A stretch of DNA of 64,000 nucleotides from Guyparkeria sp. SCN-R1 (GCF_003932495.1 NZ_QZMT01000010.1:1-64000); one strand, 5' to 3'. Shown: positions 25,906 through 35,062, counted from the first letter of the stretch. Numbers and translations: made by a program. The notes: generated by a model from the letters alone, not told the origin.

Positions 25906-26823
25906 CTACTCGGGCATTTCCACCTCGTCTTCCGGCACCACCGGCCGGCTGCGGTAGGGGTAGTTCTTCAACCTCGTGTCGCCGCGCACGTGCGGCTCGG
26001 CGATGGTCTTCTCCGGGTCGACCCACTCTTCCCACTGGAAGTCCTCGATCACCTTGGCCTGGTAACTTTGCTCTAGCGGGTGTTCGAGGATGTCGTTGAT
26101 ATGCTGCCACTGGTAATGGCGCATCAAGTCGACCTGGTAGGGCGTCGGGTTGCCACCGGCCTGCTTGACCACCGCCTTGAGCGCGTTGACCTTCTCCATC
26201 GATACGGTCGGCTCCCAGTCGATCTTTCCCGGCAGCATCACCGGCTCGCCCGGGATGTTGTTGATGCCCTGCTTCCAGGTCGCCAGCACGGCCGTGTCCG
26301 TGTCCTCGCGATACAGCAGGATGGCGTGGCTGTAGCGCGTGTCCCTGAAAAAGCCCAGCGTGCCGTACTGCAGGCGCGCGCCGGTCAGGTAGGCGACCGC
26401 ATCCGACCAGCACGGCGAGGTACCACTGATGCCACGCAGCACGCTGCGATCGATGATTCCGTCCGGGAACAACGTCTGGAAGGCCACCCAGGCCGCGTTG
26501 GCCGCGTGCGTGGTGCCCTCGCAATCGTGACCGTGGAAACGCACCAGGTCCTTGAGCGTGACCGGGTAGGTGTAGGGGTAATAGCGCCCCTGCGTGCCGC
26601 GGGTGGCCGGCATCTCGAACACCGGCGCGTGGGGTTGCGCCACCATCGAGGCGTACCAGGTCGGCTCGCGATCCGGCGCCTCCACACCCGTCTCGATGAA
26701 CATCGTCCGGCCCTGCTCGAAGGTCGGCTCGTCGGCGATTGCTGCCGACCACGTCCCCCACAGGCCCATCACGCCCAATGACGCGACCAGCCCGGCGGCA
26801 AATCTTGCCCAACTCGATTTCAT
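25906..26823 (-). CDS. secreted FmdE family protein
   Basis: I start at the ATG at 26823 (GGAGGGT 8 bases upstream), giving 305 aa with a signal peptide ending SAAIADEP. The central part is a FmdE domain (formylmethanofuran dehydrogenase subunit E region): VRFHGHDCEGTTHAANAAWVAF, where the usual GHxCPG reads GHDCEG, then ISGTSPCWSDAVAYLTGARLQYGTLGFF. In this organism there is no methanofuran pathway context; secreted FmdE proteins may bind metal or a molybdopterin-related ligand. The charged C-terminus (from about 225) is not part of the core domain. Role unknown. Confidence 0.85.
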   Translation of the reverse strand: MKSSWARFAAGLVASLGVMGLWGTWSAAIADEPTFEQGRTMFIETGVEAPDREPTWYASMVAQPHAPVFEMPATRGTQGRYYPYTYPVTLKDLVRFHGHDCEGTTHAANAAWVAFQTLFPDGIIDRSVLRGISGTSPCWSDAVAYLTGARLQYGTLGFFRDTRYSHAILLYREDTDTAVLATWKQGINNIPGEPVMLPGKIDWEPTVSMEKVNALKAVVKQAGGNPTPYQVDLMRHYQWQHINDILEHPLEQSYQAKVIEDFQWEEWVDPEKTIAEPHVRGDTRLKNYPYRSRPVVPEDEVEMPE

Positions 26824-26862
26824 GGCACTGACCCTCCACGAATGCCCGCTCGACCGTCCCCT

Positions 26863-27131
26863 AGGGAAACTCTGCACGAATGCCATACCGCTCTGCGTGC
26901 CTTGAGCCAGGCAGATGCAAGGCGTCCGTCCGCCGTGGAAGGGCATTCCCTTTCCAAGGACGGCAACGCAGCAGGTGCCTGGCTCAAGGCGCGCCCTGCG
27001 GGGCCTTGCGAGCCGTACGCGCTCGACGTTGCCTCGTCTTGACGTGGCCACCGGCACGCCGGCAACGACGCGCCTTGATCGCGAACGGCTCGCCAGGCCA
27101 GAGTGGCATGGCATTCGTGCAGAGTTTCCCT
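26863..27131. repeat. 269-bp nested inverted-repeat element (MITE-like or structured RNA)
   Basis: A perfect 24-bp inverted repeat bounds the element (26863-26886 with 27108-27131; arms begin AGGGAAACTCTG). Inside are two further long hairpins: CCTTGAGCCAGGCA (26900-26913) with TGCCTGGCTCAAGG (26976-26989), and GGCCTTGCGAGCCGT (27002-27016) with ACGGCTCGCCAGGCC (27085-27099, two mismatches). The fold is a three-way junction. No protein with family character is encoded. It lies between the FmdE gene's start and the convergent end of the cupin gene. Confidence 0.85.
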
Positions 27132-27231
27132 CACGGGGCCGGCACCGTGGACAGGTCTCGCGCCTCATCACCTACATCTCGCGCCACCCTGCCCATCAAC
27201 GAGCATAGGCCTCGCAGCACCGGAAACCACA

Positions 27232-27253
27232 AGACCCGTCGTTTGACGGGTCT
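27232..27253. terminator. hairpin between the cupin gene and the repeat element
   Basis: AGACCCGTC and GACGGGTCT form a 9-bp stem with loop GTTT, 33 bases after the cupin stop. No strong T-tract follows on either strand, so this is a weak terminator call. Confidence 0.4.
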
Positions 27254-27286
27254 ACTGGACAGGCTCAGGTTTTAGGCGAGCGACCG

Positions 27287-27604
27287 TCAGTCGTAATGCA
27301 CCGCCAACCAGACCGTATCCTCGTCCGGTGCGGTCCAGGCAACGCGGTGCCGAGTGTGGGCGGGAATGCTGAGATGGTCACCCGGGCCAAGAGTGACCTC
27401 CTCGCCGTGCTCGAATGCCACCACGCCTTTCCCCTTCAGCACGACCACCCACTCGTGGCGAGCCTGGTCGTACCAGCCGGAGGCCGGCGAGGTGTGACCG
27501 TGCGAGACGATGCGTTCCACCATCACGTGCTCGGCCTCGATCAGCGTGTCGAAGCACTCTTCCGTCAAGTGCGCGGGCATGTTTTCGAACAGATTTGCGG
27601 TCAT
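27287..27604 (-). CDS. single-domain cupin protein
   Basis: The product is 105 aa with GGAGAGACGTGATCC before the ATG. The beta-barrel cupin pattern is VSHGHTSPASGWYDQARHEWVVVLKGKGVVAFEHGEEVTLGPGDHLSIPAHTRHRVAW. The G(X)5HXH motif reads SHGHTSPASGWYDQARHEW, with metal-ligand histidines partly kept, and PGDHLSIPAHTRH is the second motif. Probably a small metal-binding cupin of unknown reaction. Monocistronic. Confidence 0.88.
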   Translation of the reverse strand: MTANLFENMPAHLTEECFDTLIEAEHVMVERIVSHGHTSPASGWYDQARHEWVVVLKGKGVVAFEHGEEVTLGPGDHLSIPAHTRHRVAWTAPDEDTVWLAVHYD

Positions 27605-27800
27605 GGATCACGTCTCTCCTGAGTGGAAACATGCAACGGCAACCACGTGAACGGGCGACGCAAGGGACGGATGCGCAACTCGTCGATAGGTCTGTCTTCG
27701 CGCATTTGATAACCGCGCGACATCCATACTAGATTCCTTGATCGCTCCGCGACGCGAGCGCGTTTGGCAAGCCTTTTCCTATTCACTGGGAGGAATTCTC

Positions 27801-27998
27801 ATGGATTCAGACCGCATCAAAGGCAAATGGAAACAGATCAAGGGCCGTATCAAGGAGGAATGGGGAGATCTGAGGGATGACGACCTAGACGAGGCCGAAG
27901 GTCACCGCGATTACCTGATCGGCAAGGTGCAGGAACGGTATGGCATTGGCAAGGACGAAGCACGCAAGCAGGTCGAGGAGTTCGAACGCAAGCTCTGA
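27801..27998 (+). CDS. CsbD family stress protein
   Basis: Start at 27801 (GGGAGGAATTCTC upstream), 65 aa: MDSDRIKGKWKQIKGRIKE then WGDLRDDDLDEAEGHRDYLIGKVQERYGIGKDEARKQVEEF. This is the classic CsbD four-helix small protein, hydrophilic and cytoplasmic, induced by general stress in many bacteria. The molecular role is unknown. A GC hairpin follows. Confidence 0.95.
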   Translation: MDSDRIKGKWKQIKGRIKEEWGDLRDDDLDEAEGHRDYLIGKVQERYGIGKDEARKQVEEFERKL

Positions 27999-28011
27999 AT
28001 GCGCAACCGCG

Positions 28012-28031
28012 GGCCGCTGTTGTCAGCGGCC
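28012..28031 (+). terminator. hairpin after csbD, possible terminator
   Basis: GGCCGCTG and CAGCGGCC form an 8-bp stem with loop TTGT, 14 bases after the csbD stop. The following bases (TGATT) are not a real T-tract. Confidence 0.45.
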
Positions 28032-28863
28032 TGATTGACTCATGTCCCTGCTCAAGCAAGCCGTCTTCCTTCACGAGCCGGGGCGTACTCCAGCCATCCG
28101 CCAGCCAATCTGGGCATTACCCTTCCCCCCAACATAGCCCGCCCAATGGAAGCCCGACCGCCCCCGGGCACATGCACCGCGAGCCTCTCTCGCAATGCAT
28201 AAGCGCCAAACCGGCAATTAAGGAACCCTCGCCCCCGGTCACAATGGCACTGGACGATCCGCAGCAATCGGGGAAACCGCTTCGGCCAGCGGGAACATAA
28301 TCCGTCTCGGATAGCATCCGGCTAAATCGACACGTCGTTTGGCCATGCCAGGCGAAGCCAGGTCCACTCTTCCAGCGAACAATCGCCACACCCATGCGGG
28401 ATTCGGGGAAATACCCGCAATGACAGCGCGGAATTCTCCGGGGCAAAAGACCGTATCAATCACGCGGTTTCTCGGGACATAACCACCGTCCATGTCCGGT
28501 CTTTAGTCACGCGCCATCACCAACAGGGAAGAGGCACAACGGATTAACAGCCATTCCTGGCCAGCCGGATGGCGCCAGCATAGTACGAAAGGACCGACGC
28601 GCCACCCCGGAATCGCACCCTCGCTGGCCTGCGAAGACCATCGCCTCACGCAAACCCGGGCTTCTGAAATCACTAAACACTTTAGGTAATTGTGTGGCAA
28701 TGGAACGTCTGCTGTACTAAGAACCAATAACTGTGCTATTTGTGTAACCAACGCATTTCGAGAAAACCAGACAGTTCAGTATTTAATGGATTTCTAAATT
28801 ACCAGAAACGGTTTCTGATTCCGCCAACCCATACCGAGAGCTTTCAAGCCAAGGAGGGCCGCG
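28032..28863. other. 830-base non-coding region upstream of the oxidase operon
   Basis: No supported gene on either strand; the open frames here are short and lack any family character. GC is visibly lower than around it, and from about 28680 to 28830 it is AT-rich (TTTAGGTAATTGTG, ACTGTGCTATTTGTGTAACC, TATTTAATGG), a plausible place for the cox operon promoter and regulators. I could not fix a promoter. It may be eroded former coding DNA. Confidence 0.45.
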
Positions 28864-30003
28864 ATGATGTGGAAAAAACTGCTATTGGCTCTGACCACCC
28901 TGTCCACGGCGGTCGTTGCCGCTGCGCAGGAGGAACCAAGCGCCTTCAACATGACCCGCGGGGTCACCGAAGTCAGCCGCGACGCCTACGACATGCACAT
29001 GCTGCTGTTCTGGGTTTGCGTGGCGATCGGTGTCGGCGTGTTCGGCGTCATGATCTGGTCGCTTATCCGGCATCGGCGCTCTCGCGGAGCGAAGGCGGCC
29101 AAGTTCTCGGAAAACACCGTGGTCGAGGTGGTCTGGACCGCCATCCCGGTACTGATCCTCGTGGCCGTGGCCGTTCCTGCCACGGCCGTTTTGTTGAAGA
29201 CCAACTCACCATCGCCAGAACCGGACGTCATCGTCGATGTACACGGCTCCCAGTGGAAATGGGAGTACGTCTATCCCGACGAGGACATCTCCTTCTTCAG
29301 CAACCTCTCCTCCAGCAGCCGTGATGCCAGCCAGCTGAACGCCGAGAAATCACCGGCCGATGCCCCCAATTACCTTGTCGATGTCGACAACCCGCTGGTC
29401 GTCCCGGCGGGCAAGGACGTTCGGTTGCGCATCACCAGTGACGACGTGATCCACTCCTGGTGGGTACCGCAGCTGGGCTTCAAGAGAGACGCGGTCCCCG
29501 GCCAGTTCAACAACGCCGACATACGTATTGACGAACCCGGCACCTACCGCGGCCAGTGCGCCGAACTCTGCGGTTCGGGGCATGCCTACATGCCCGTTGT
29601 CGTCGAGGCGGTAACGCCAGAGGCTTACAACGAATGGCTGGCCCAGAAGAAGCAGGCTGCAGCCGCGGAGGCCGAAGAGGCTTCCGGCCCATGGAACCGC
29701 GAGGTGGCCATGGCGCAAGGCAAGAAGATCTACGACTCGGCCTGCGCCTCCTGCCACCAGGCCAACGGCAAGGGCATCGAGGGCACCTTCCCCGCGCTGG
29801 AAGGCGGCAAGATCACCACCGGCCCTGTCGAGGGACACCTGAAGATCGTGATCCACGGCAGCGAGAAAAACCCGGTCATGCAGGCCTACGGCGACCAGCT
29901 GAGCGATCGCGAGATCGCGGCCGTGGTCACCTACGAGCGCAATGCCTGGAGCAATGACACCGGTGACCTGGTCACCCCGGAAGCAGTGGAGGCGGCACGA
30001 TGA
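28864..30003 (+). CDS. coxB: cytochrome c oxidase subunit II with fused cytochrome c (caa3 type)
   Basis: The 379-aa product has AAGGAGGGCCGCG before its ATG. Order: signal peptide (1-21), two membrane helices (about 45-67 and 90-113), a cupredoxin CuA domain with CAELCGSGHAYM (Cys232, Cys236, His240), then a C-terminal c-type cytochrome with CASCH (294-298) and a distal Met candidate in NPVMQAYGDQLSD. It takes electrons from a soluble donor through haem c and CuA to subunit I. The fused cytochrome marks a caa3-like oxidase. It overlaps coxA by 4 bases. First gene of the operon. Confidence 0.97.
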   Translation: MMWKKLLLALTTLSTAVVAAAQEEPSAFNMTRGVTEVSRDAYDMHMLLFWVCVAIGVGVFGVMIWSLIRHRRSRGAKAAKFSENTVVEVVWTAIPVLILVAVAVPATAVLLKTNSPSPEPDVIVDVHGSQWKWEYVYPDEDISFFSNLSSSSRDASQLNAEKSPADAPNYLVDVDNPLVVPAGKDVRLRITSDDVIHSWWVPQLGFKRDAVPGQFNNADIRIDEPGTYRGQCAELCGSGHAYMPVVVEAVTPEAYNEWLAQKKQAAAAEAEEASGPWNREVAMAQGKKIYDSACASCHQANGKGIEGTFPALEGGKITTGPVEGHLKIVIHGSEKNPVMQAYGDQLSDREIAAVVTYERNAWSNDTGDLVTPEAVEAAR

Positions 30004-31631
30004 ATCAAACAGCGGATTCTGTAGTCGATCAGATCGAACACGAGCACAGCCATCACGGGCCGAGAAAAGGCCCGCTGCGCTGGCTGCTGACCGTCAATCA
30101 CAAGGACGTCGGCACCATGTACCTGGTGCTTGCCCTGGTGGCGCTGCTCGTCGGCGGCGTCATGGCGCTGGTCATCCGGGCCGAGTTGTTCCAGCCGGGG
30201 CTGCAACTGACCCAGCCGCAGTTCTTCAACTCCCTGACCACCATGCACGGCCTGACCATGATCTTCCTGGCGATTATGCCGGGGCTGACGGGGCTGGCCA
30301 ACTGGATGGTGCCGTTGCAGGTCGGCGCGGACGACATGTACTGGCCGCGGGTCAATAACTGGGCCTTCTGGATGCTGCCGCCGGCGGCGATCATGCTGTG
30401 GATCGGCTTTTTCATGCCCCAGGGCGCGCCCGGCGGCGGCTGGACCCTGTACGCGCCGCTCTCGTCGACCTACGCCCCGCCGTCGATCGACTGGGTGATC
30501 ATGGCAATCCACATCATGGGCATCTCCTCGATCCTCGGGGCACTCAACATCATCCTCACGATCCTGAAGATGCGCGCCAAGGGGATGAGACTCTGGGACA
30601 TGCCGCTGTTCACGTGGACCTGGCTGATCACCGGCTTTCTTCTGCTGCTGGCGATGCCGACACTGGCCATCGCGGTCACCATGCTCCTGACCGATCGGCA
30701 CCTGGGCACCGCCTTCTTCGATGCCACGAACGGCGGCGACCCGGTGCTGTTCCAGCACATCTTCTGGTTCTTCGGTCACCCCGAGGTCTACATCATGATC
30801 CTGCCGGCCTTCGGCATCGTCTCGGAGATCGTGCCGGCCTTCAGCCGCAAGCCCCTGTTCGGGCGCACCTCGATGATCTGGGCCGTGATCGCCATCACCT
30901 TCCTGTCGGCGATCGTCTGGGCGCACCACATGTTCACCGTGGGCCTGCCGGTCGAGGCACAAGTGCTGTTCATGTACACCACGATGCTGATCGCTATTCC
31001 CACCGGCATCAAGATATTCAACTGGGTCGCCACCATGTGGCGCGGGTCGATGACGTTCGAGGCGCCGATGCTCTGGGCGCTCGCCTTCATCTTCCTGTTC
31101 ACGATCGGCGGCTTTTCCGGACTGATGCTGGCCGACGTGCCGGCCGACTACCAGTACCACGACACCTACTTTGTCGTGGCGCACTTGCACTACGTGGTGG
31201 TGACCGGCTCCCTGTTCGCCATCATCGCCGGGGTCTATTTCTGGCTGCCCAAGTGGACCGGCCACATGTACAACGAGAAGCTCAGCCAGTGGCACTTCTG
31301 GTTGTCGGCCATCTCGGTCAACGTCACGTTCTTCCCGATGCACTTCGCCGGGCTGGCCGGCATGCCTCGCCGGATTCCTGACTACCCGTTGCAGTTCATG
31401 GACTTCAACATGATCTCGACCGTGGGGGCGTTTGTCTTCGGCTTTTCCCAGCTGCTGTTCATCTGGCTGGTAATCCAGACGATCCGTGGCGGCAAGAAGG
31501 CGGGCGACCGCCCCTGGGATGGTGCAAAGGGCCTGGAATGGACCCTGTCCTCTCCGCCGCCGTACCACACGTTCACCGAACCACCGTCTCGCCAGACGAT
31601 TCATGACGAAGGACCGCACGGCTACCACTGA
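30000..31631 (+). CDS. coxA: cytochrome c oxidase subunit I
   Basis: The product is 543 aa with twelve membrane helices. It binds haem a, haem a3 and CuB and reduces O2 to water while pumping protons. Visible are TTMHGLTMIF (haem a His), the WIFGHP-like FFGHPEVYIMILPAFG (CuB His and Tyr crosslink), WAHHMFTVG (CuB His pair), HDTYFVVAHLHYVV (haem ligands) and the ending FTEPPS. Length is that of a plain subunit I, not a subunit I-III fusion. No coxC follows. Confidence 0.98.
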   Translation: MNQTADSVVDQIEHEHSHHGPRKGPLRWLLTVNHKDVGTMYLVLALVALLVGGVMALVIRAELFQPGLQLTQPQFFNSLTTMHGLTMIFLAIMPGLTGLANWMVPLQVGADDMYWPRVNNWAFWMLPPAAIMLWIGFFMPQGAPGGGWTLYAPLSSTYAPPSIDWVIMAIHIMGISSILGALNIILTILKMRAKGMRLWDMPLFTWTWLITGFLLLLAMPTLAIAVTMLLTDRHLGTAFFDATNGGDPVLFQHIFWFFGHPEVYIMILPAFGIVSEIVPAFSRKPLFGRTSMIWAVIAITFLSAIVWAHHMFTVGLPVEAQVLFMYTTMLIAIPTGIKIFNWVATMWRGSMTFEAPMLWALAFIFLFTIGGFSGLMLADVPADYQYHDTYFVVAHLHYVVVTGSLFAIIAGVYFWLPKWTGHMYNEKLSQWHFWLSAISVNVTFFPMHFAGLAGMPRRIPDYPLQFMDFNMISTVGAFVFGFSQLLFIWLVIQTIRGGKKAGDRPWDGAKGLEWTLSSPPPYHTFTEPPSRQTIHDEGPHGYH

Positions 31632-31727
31632 GGTGAACGTGAGACGACTCGGCCGCAGCGCGCAATGAACGGAATCTCGTCGCCAGGGAAGGACGCGCGC
31701 GGCAGCACGACAAGTCGAGGGGGGAAA

Positions 31728-32522
31728 ATGGCAACGGCCAGGGACAACCGAACGGCTGACCTCACCGAAGGGGCTGCATCGGCGAAGGGCACCACCCCCG
31801 GCGGGCATCGATTCCGCCCTGCCCTTGTGCAAAGCCTCGCGACGCTGGTCCTGCTACCGGTCTTTGTCGGGCTGGGTGTCTGGCAGGTACAGCGGGCGGC
31901 GGAAAAGCAGCATCTGCTCGAAGCCGAGTCGGCGGCGACGCAAGCCTCGCCGGTGCCGATCGGATCACTCGGCCCCACCAACGTGCCATTGCACGTCCGG
32001 GCCAGCGGCCGCTACGACGAGCACCTGTTCCTGCTGGACAACCGGGTACGGAATCGCCGCGCGGGCTACGAGGTGTTGGCGCCGTTGCGCATCACGGACG
32101 ACGAGGCGGTACTGGTCAACCTGGGCTGGATAGCGCAAGGCGAAAGCCGCGGGCAACTGCCCACGGTCGGGGCGCCAACCGGAACGGTGCAGGTTACCGG
32201 TCTGGCCATGACGCCCCAGCCACCACCGTTCGAACTGTCCGATCGCGAGACCTTCGCCGCCGGCTGGCCCAAGGTGGTACAGACGGCTGCACCGGGGACG
32301 CTGGAAAAGGAATTGGGCTACCGGTTGCGGCCGGTCGTGCTTTATCCCGACGGCTCCGAGGTCGCGGCACACAAGGTCGAGGTCATGCATGAGTTCGGCC
32401 CGTCGCGGCATCACGCCTACGCGGCGCAGTGGTTCGGATTCGCGGTGGTACTGGTGATTGTGTACCTGTGGCACGGCCTGCACCGGGGCAAACAAGGGAG
32501 AAACGCAAATTGGACGCAGTAA
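31728..32522 (+). CDS. SURF1 family cytochrome oxidase assembly protein
   Basis: I start at 31728 (GAGGGGGGAAA upstream) rather than 31665. The 264-aa product has two membrane helices, one near the N-terminus (LATLVLLPVFVGLGVWQVQRAAEK) and one at the C-terminus (WFGFAVVLVIVYLWHGL), around a periplasmic domain. SURF1 marks are GLGVWQVQRAAEK, the RNRRAGYEVLAPL strand and VLVNLGWIAQG. It helps insert haem a into subunit I. Its stop overlaps the next start (TAATG). Confidence 0.93.
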   Translation: MATARDNRTADLTEGAASAKGTTPGGHRFRPALVQSLATLVLLPVFVGLGVWQVQRAAEKQHLLEAESAATQASPVPIGSLGPTNVPLHVRASGRYDEHLFLLDNRVRNRRAGYEVLAPLRITDDEAVLVNLGWIAQGESRGQLPTVGAPTGTVQVTGLAMTPQPPPFELSDRETFAAGWPKVVQTAAPGTLEKELGYRLRPVVLYPDGSEVAAHKVEVMHEFGPSRHHAYAAQWFGFAVVLVIVYLWHGLHRGKQGRNANWTQ

Positions 32523-33082
32523 TGACGAATGCCAATCGACGGCAATGGATCATTCTTCTGAGCCTGGCGGTGATCTTCATCCTGCCGCTGGCCGCTTCGT
32601 GGACCATGTACACCCTCCAGCCGTTCGAGAAACGGGGCGGGCTCGAACACGGGGAGTTGATCACCCCCGTCGAGAAGGTGCCGGTGGCAGGGCTGAGAAC
32701 GCTCGACGATGAGCCCGTCGACGCCAGCCTTTTCCAGGAAAAATGGACCTTGCTCTATCACGTGCCCGCCGGCGAGGACCAGGCCGGCTGCGACGCGGAT
32801 TGCCGCGCGCTGATGGACACCCTCCGCCGGGTTCGCCTGGCGCAGGACGAAGGGATGCGTGCCGTGCAACGGGTCCTGCTGGAGCCGGCAGGCACTGGCC
32901 GACCCGCGGATTTCGACCCGGGCTTGCAGGTGCTCGAAAGCAACCAGTGGGCGTTGGCACGCGGGTCCGTCTATATCGTCGATCGACAGGGTTACCTGGT
33001 GTTGCGCTACGACGCCGGGTTCGATCCGCAGGGACTGCTGAAGGACCTGGAGCGCCTGTTGCGACTGGCCGGGGAGGGTTAA
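32522..33082 (+). CDS. Sco-like thioredoxin-fold membrane protein of the oxidase operon
   Basis: The 186-aa product has one N-terminal membrane anchor (WIILLSLAVIFILPLAASWTM) and a periplasmic thioredoxin-like domain. It carries a CxxxC pair (GCDADCRALM), as in Sco copper proteins but without the flanking Pro, and ends with YIVDRQGYLVLRYDAGFDPQGLLKDLERLL, like a peroxiredoxin/Sco C-terminus. No Sco-type third ligand His is evident. This small protein is commonly found between surf1 and ctaA in oxidase operons. Copper or thiol handling for CuA assembly is inference. Confidence 0.85.
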   Translation: MTNANRRQWIILLSLAVIFILPLAASWTMYTLQPFEKRGGLEHGELITPVEKVPVAGLRTLDDEPVDASLFQEKWTLLYHVPAGEDQAGCDADCRALMDTLRRVRLAQDEGMRAVQRVLLEPAGTGRPADFDPGLQVLESNQWALARGSVYIVDRQGYLVLRYDAGFDPQGLLKDLERLLRLAGEG

Positions 33083-33086
33083 CGGG

Positions 33087-34139
33087 ATGAACCTCAACTC
33101 GGCAAAGCAACGTATGAAAAGCACGGGTTCCGGCCGCGTCTACCGTCGCCTGACCTACCTGGCCACGGTGCTGGCCCTGGTGGTGGTCGTGCTCGGCGCC
33201 TACGTGCGCCTGACCGATGCCGGCCTGGGCTGCCCGGACTGGCCGGGCTGCTACGGCCATCTGACGGTCAGTTCGGCCCAGGCCAATGAAAGCCAGGTCA
33301 ACGCCCTCTACCCCGACCAGCCATTGGAGGCCGGCAAGGCCCTCAACGAAATGGTGCACCGCTATGCCGCCGGTACCCTCGGCCTGCTGATCGTGATGCT
33401 GGTGGCGATCGGCTGGTGGTACAAGCGCCATCGGGCCCTCTTGTCCACCCTCGCCGCGCTGGTCGTGTTCCAGGCCCTGCTGGGCATGTGGACCGTGACC
33501 ATGCTGCTCAAGCCCGTGGTGGTAACCGCCCACCTGTTGGGCGGCATGGCCGTGCTATCCATGCTCTGGTGGATATGGCTCGACAACCGTCACCGATGTC
33601 TGCGTGAGGCCGGGGCAACACCGCTGCCATCATCGACGGTAAGCCCCGGCATGCGCTGGTTCGCCGCAATCGGCTTGGTGCTGCTGATTGGCCAGATCTT
33701 CCTTGGCGGCTGGACCTCGACCAATTACGCCGGGCTGGCCTGCAGCGGCTTCCCCACCTGCAACGGCCAGTGGTGGCCGGATGCAGACTACGGCTCCGTC
33801 TTCGGTCTGCACGAAGTGAACGACCTGCATGGCCCCGGCCTGATCGCCACCCAGTGGCTTCATCGACTGGGGGCGCTGGTCGTGTTCATCACCCTGCTGG
33901 CATTGACGATCAAGGCAAGCCCAGTGGCGCCGCGAGTGGCCGTGGCCATCGGCACCCTGCTGGGGCTGCAGATATCCATCGGCGTCGCCAATGTCCTGTT
34001 CGGCCTGCCCCTGGTGATGGCCGACGCCCACAACGCGGTCGCCGCGCTACTGCTGCTGGCGGTCCTCGCGCTCAATCACCACCTCAATCATCCGCTGACC
34101 CCCGCGATGGGTCAGGCACCGAAGGGAGTGTGCACATGA
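33087..34139 (+). CDS. ctaA: haem A synthase (COX15/CtaA)
   Basis: The product is 350 aa with about eight membrane helices. It hydroxylates haem O to haem A. Motifs: YVRLTDAGLGCPDWPGCYGHL, a first conserved His loop NEMVHRYAAGTLGLL, WTVTMLLKPVVVTAHLLGG, CSGFPTCNGQWWPDADYG, and NDLHGPGLIATQWLHRLGALVVF. It overlaps ctaB by 4 bases (ATGA), so haem O synthesis and conversion are translationally coupled. Confidence 0.96.
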   Translation: MNLNSAKQRMKSTGSGRVYRRLTYLATVLALVVVVLGAYVRLTDAGLGCPDWPGCYGHLTVSSAQANESQVNALYPDQPLEAGKALNEMVHRYAAGTLGLLIVMLVAIGWWYKRHRALLSTLAALVVFQALLGMWTVTMLLKPVVVTAHLLGGMAVLSMLWWIWLDNRHRCLREAGATPLPSSTVSPGMRWFAAIGLVLLIGQIFLGGWTSTNYAGLACSGFPTCNGQWWPDADYGSVFGLHEVNDLHGPGLIATQWLHRLGALVVFITLLALTIKASPVAPRVAVAIGTLLGLQISIGVANVLFGLPLVMADAHNAVAALLLLAVLALNHHLNHPLTPAMGQAPKGVCT

Positions 34140-35062
34140 ACGTTCGAGCCCAGACGGTTGCCGCGATCGGCGCCTTCCCGTGGCACAGCTATGTCAAGCT
34201 GTGCAAGCCCAAGGTCGTCTCGCTGGTGGTGTTCACGGCACTGGTTGCCATGCTCCTGGCCGCGCCGCCGGGAGATCTGCCCTGGACGCTGCTCCTGGCC
34301 GGCACCGCCGGCATCACCCTCGCCGGTTTCTCGGCGGCGGCGTTCAACCATATCGCCGACCGAGAGATCGACGCGGAAATGGGACGAACCAAGGCCCGGC
34401 CGCTACCCACCGGCGACATCTCGAGAAGCGCAGCGACCATCTTCGCCAGCCTGCTCGGCACGGCGTCGCTGACCCTGCTGTGGTTCGTGGTCAACCCGCT
34501 CACCGCCGTGCTGACCCTGTTCACCCTGATCGGCTACGCCGTGATCTACACCCGCTATCTCAAGTGGATCGGGCCGCAGAACATCGTGCTGGGCGGGGCC
34601 TCGGGCGCGGCGCCGGCCCTGCTGGGCTGGACCGCCGTCACCGGCCAGGTCGGCTGGGAGGCCATCACCCTGTTCCTGATCATCTTCGTCTGGACGCCGC
34701 CGCATTTCTGGCCGCTGGCGATCGCCCGGCGCGAGGAGTATGCCGCCGCCAAGGTGCCGATGATGCCGGTCACCAACGGCGTGGCCTACACCAAGCGTCA
34801 AACCCTGTACTACGCGATCGCCCTGCTGCCCGTCAGCCTGCTGCCGGTGCTGGTGGGCATGAGCGGCCCGGTGTACCTGGTTGGTGCCACGCTGCTGGGT
34901 GGCAGTTTCATCCTGCGTGCCTGGCGGCTGCTGCACGTCGACAGCGACCGGCAGGCCATGAAGCTGTTCGGTTTCTCGATCACCTACCTGACCGCGCTGT
35001 TTGCCCTGATGCTGGCCGATCACTACCTGCCGCTCGGCTCTCTGCCGACAGTAATCGGCTAG
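34136..35062 (+). CDS. ctaB: protohaem IX farnesyltransferase (haem O synthase)
   Basis: The 308-aa product is a UbiA-type prenyltransferase that adds a farnesyl group to haem B. Marks: LCKPKVVSLVVFTALVAMLL, FNHIADREIDAEMGRTKARPL (the NxxxDxxxD/RTKARPLP motif), IYTRYLKWIGPQNIVLGGASGAAP, and WTPPHFWPLAIARREEYAAAKVPMMPV. It has eight or nine membrane helices. It sits between ctaA and the CtaG-type assembly gene. Confidence 0.97.
   Translation: MNVRAQTVAAIGAFPWHSYVKLCKPKVVSLVVFTALVAMLLAAPPGDLPWTLLLAGTAGITLAGFSAAAFNHIADREIDAEMGRTKARPLPTGDISRSAATIFASLLGTASLTLLWFVVNPLTAVLTLFTLIGYAVIYTRYLKWIGPQNIVLGGASGAAPALLGWTAVTGQVGWEAITLFLIIFVWTPPHFWPLAIARREEYAAAKVPMMPVTNGVAYTKRQTLYYAIALLPVSLLPVLVGMSGPVYLVGATLLGGSFILRAWRLLHVDSDRQAMKLFGFSITYLTALFALMLADHYLPLGSLPTVIG

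Noticed and set aside
28052-28751. several short minus-strand frames in the region before coxB
   Set aside because: No ribosome sites, no motifs, conflicting frames; more likely non-coding or eroded DNA.
29931-31832. 633-aa open frame on the minus strand
   Set aside because: Antisense to coxA; composition is a mirror artefact.
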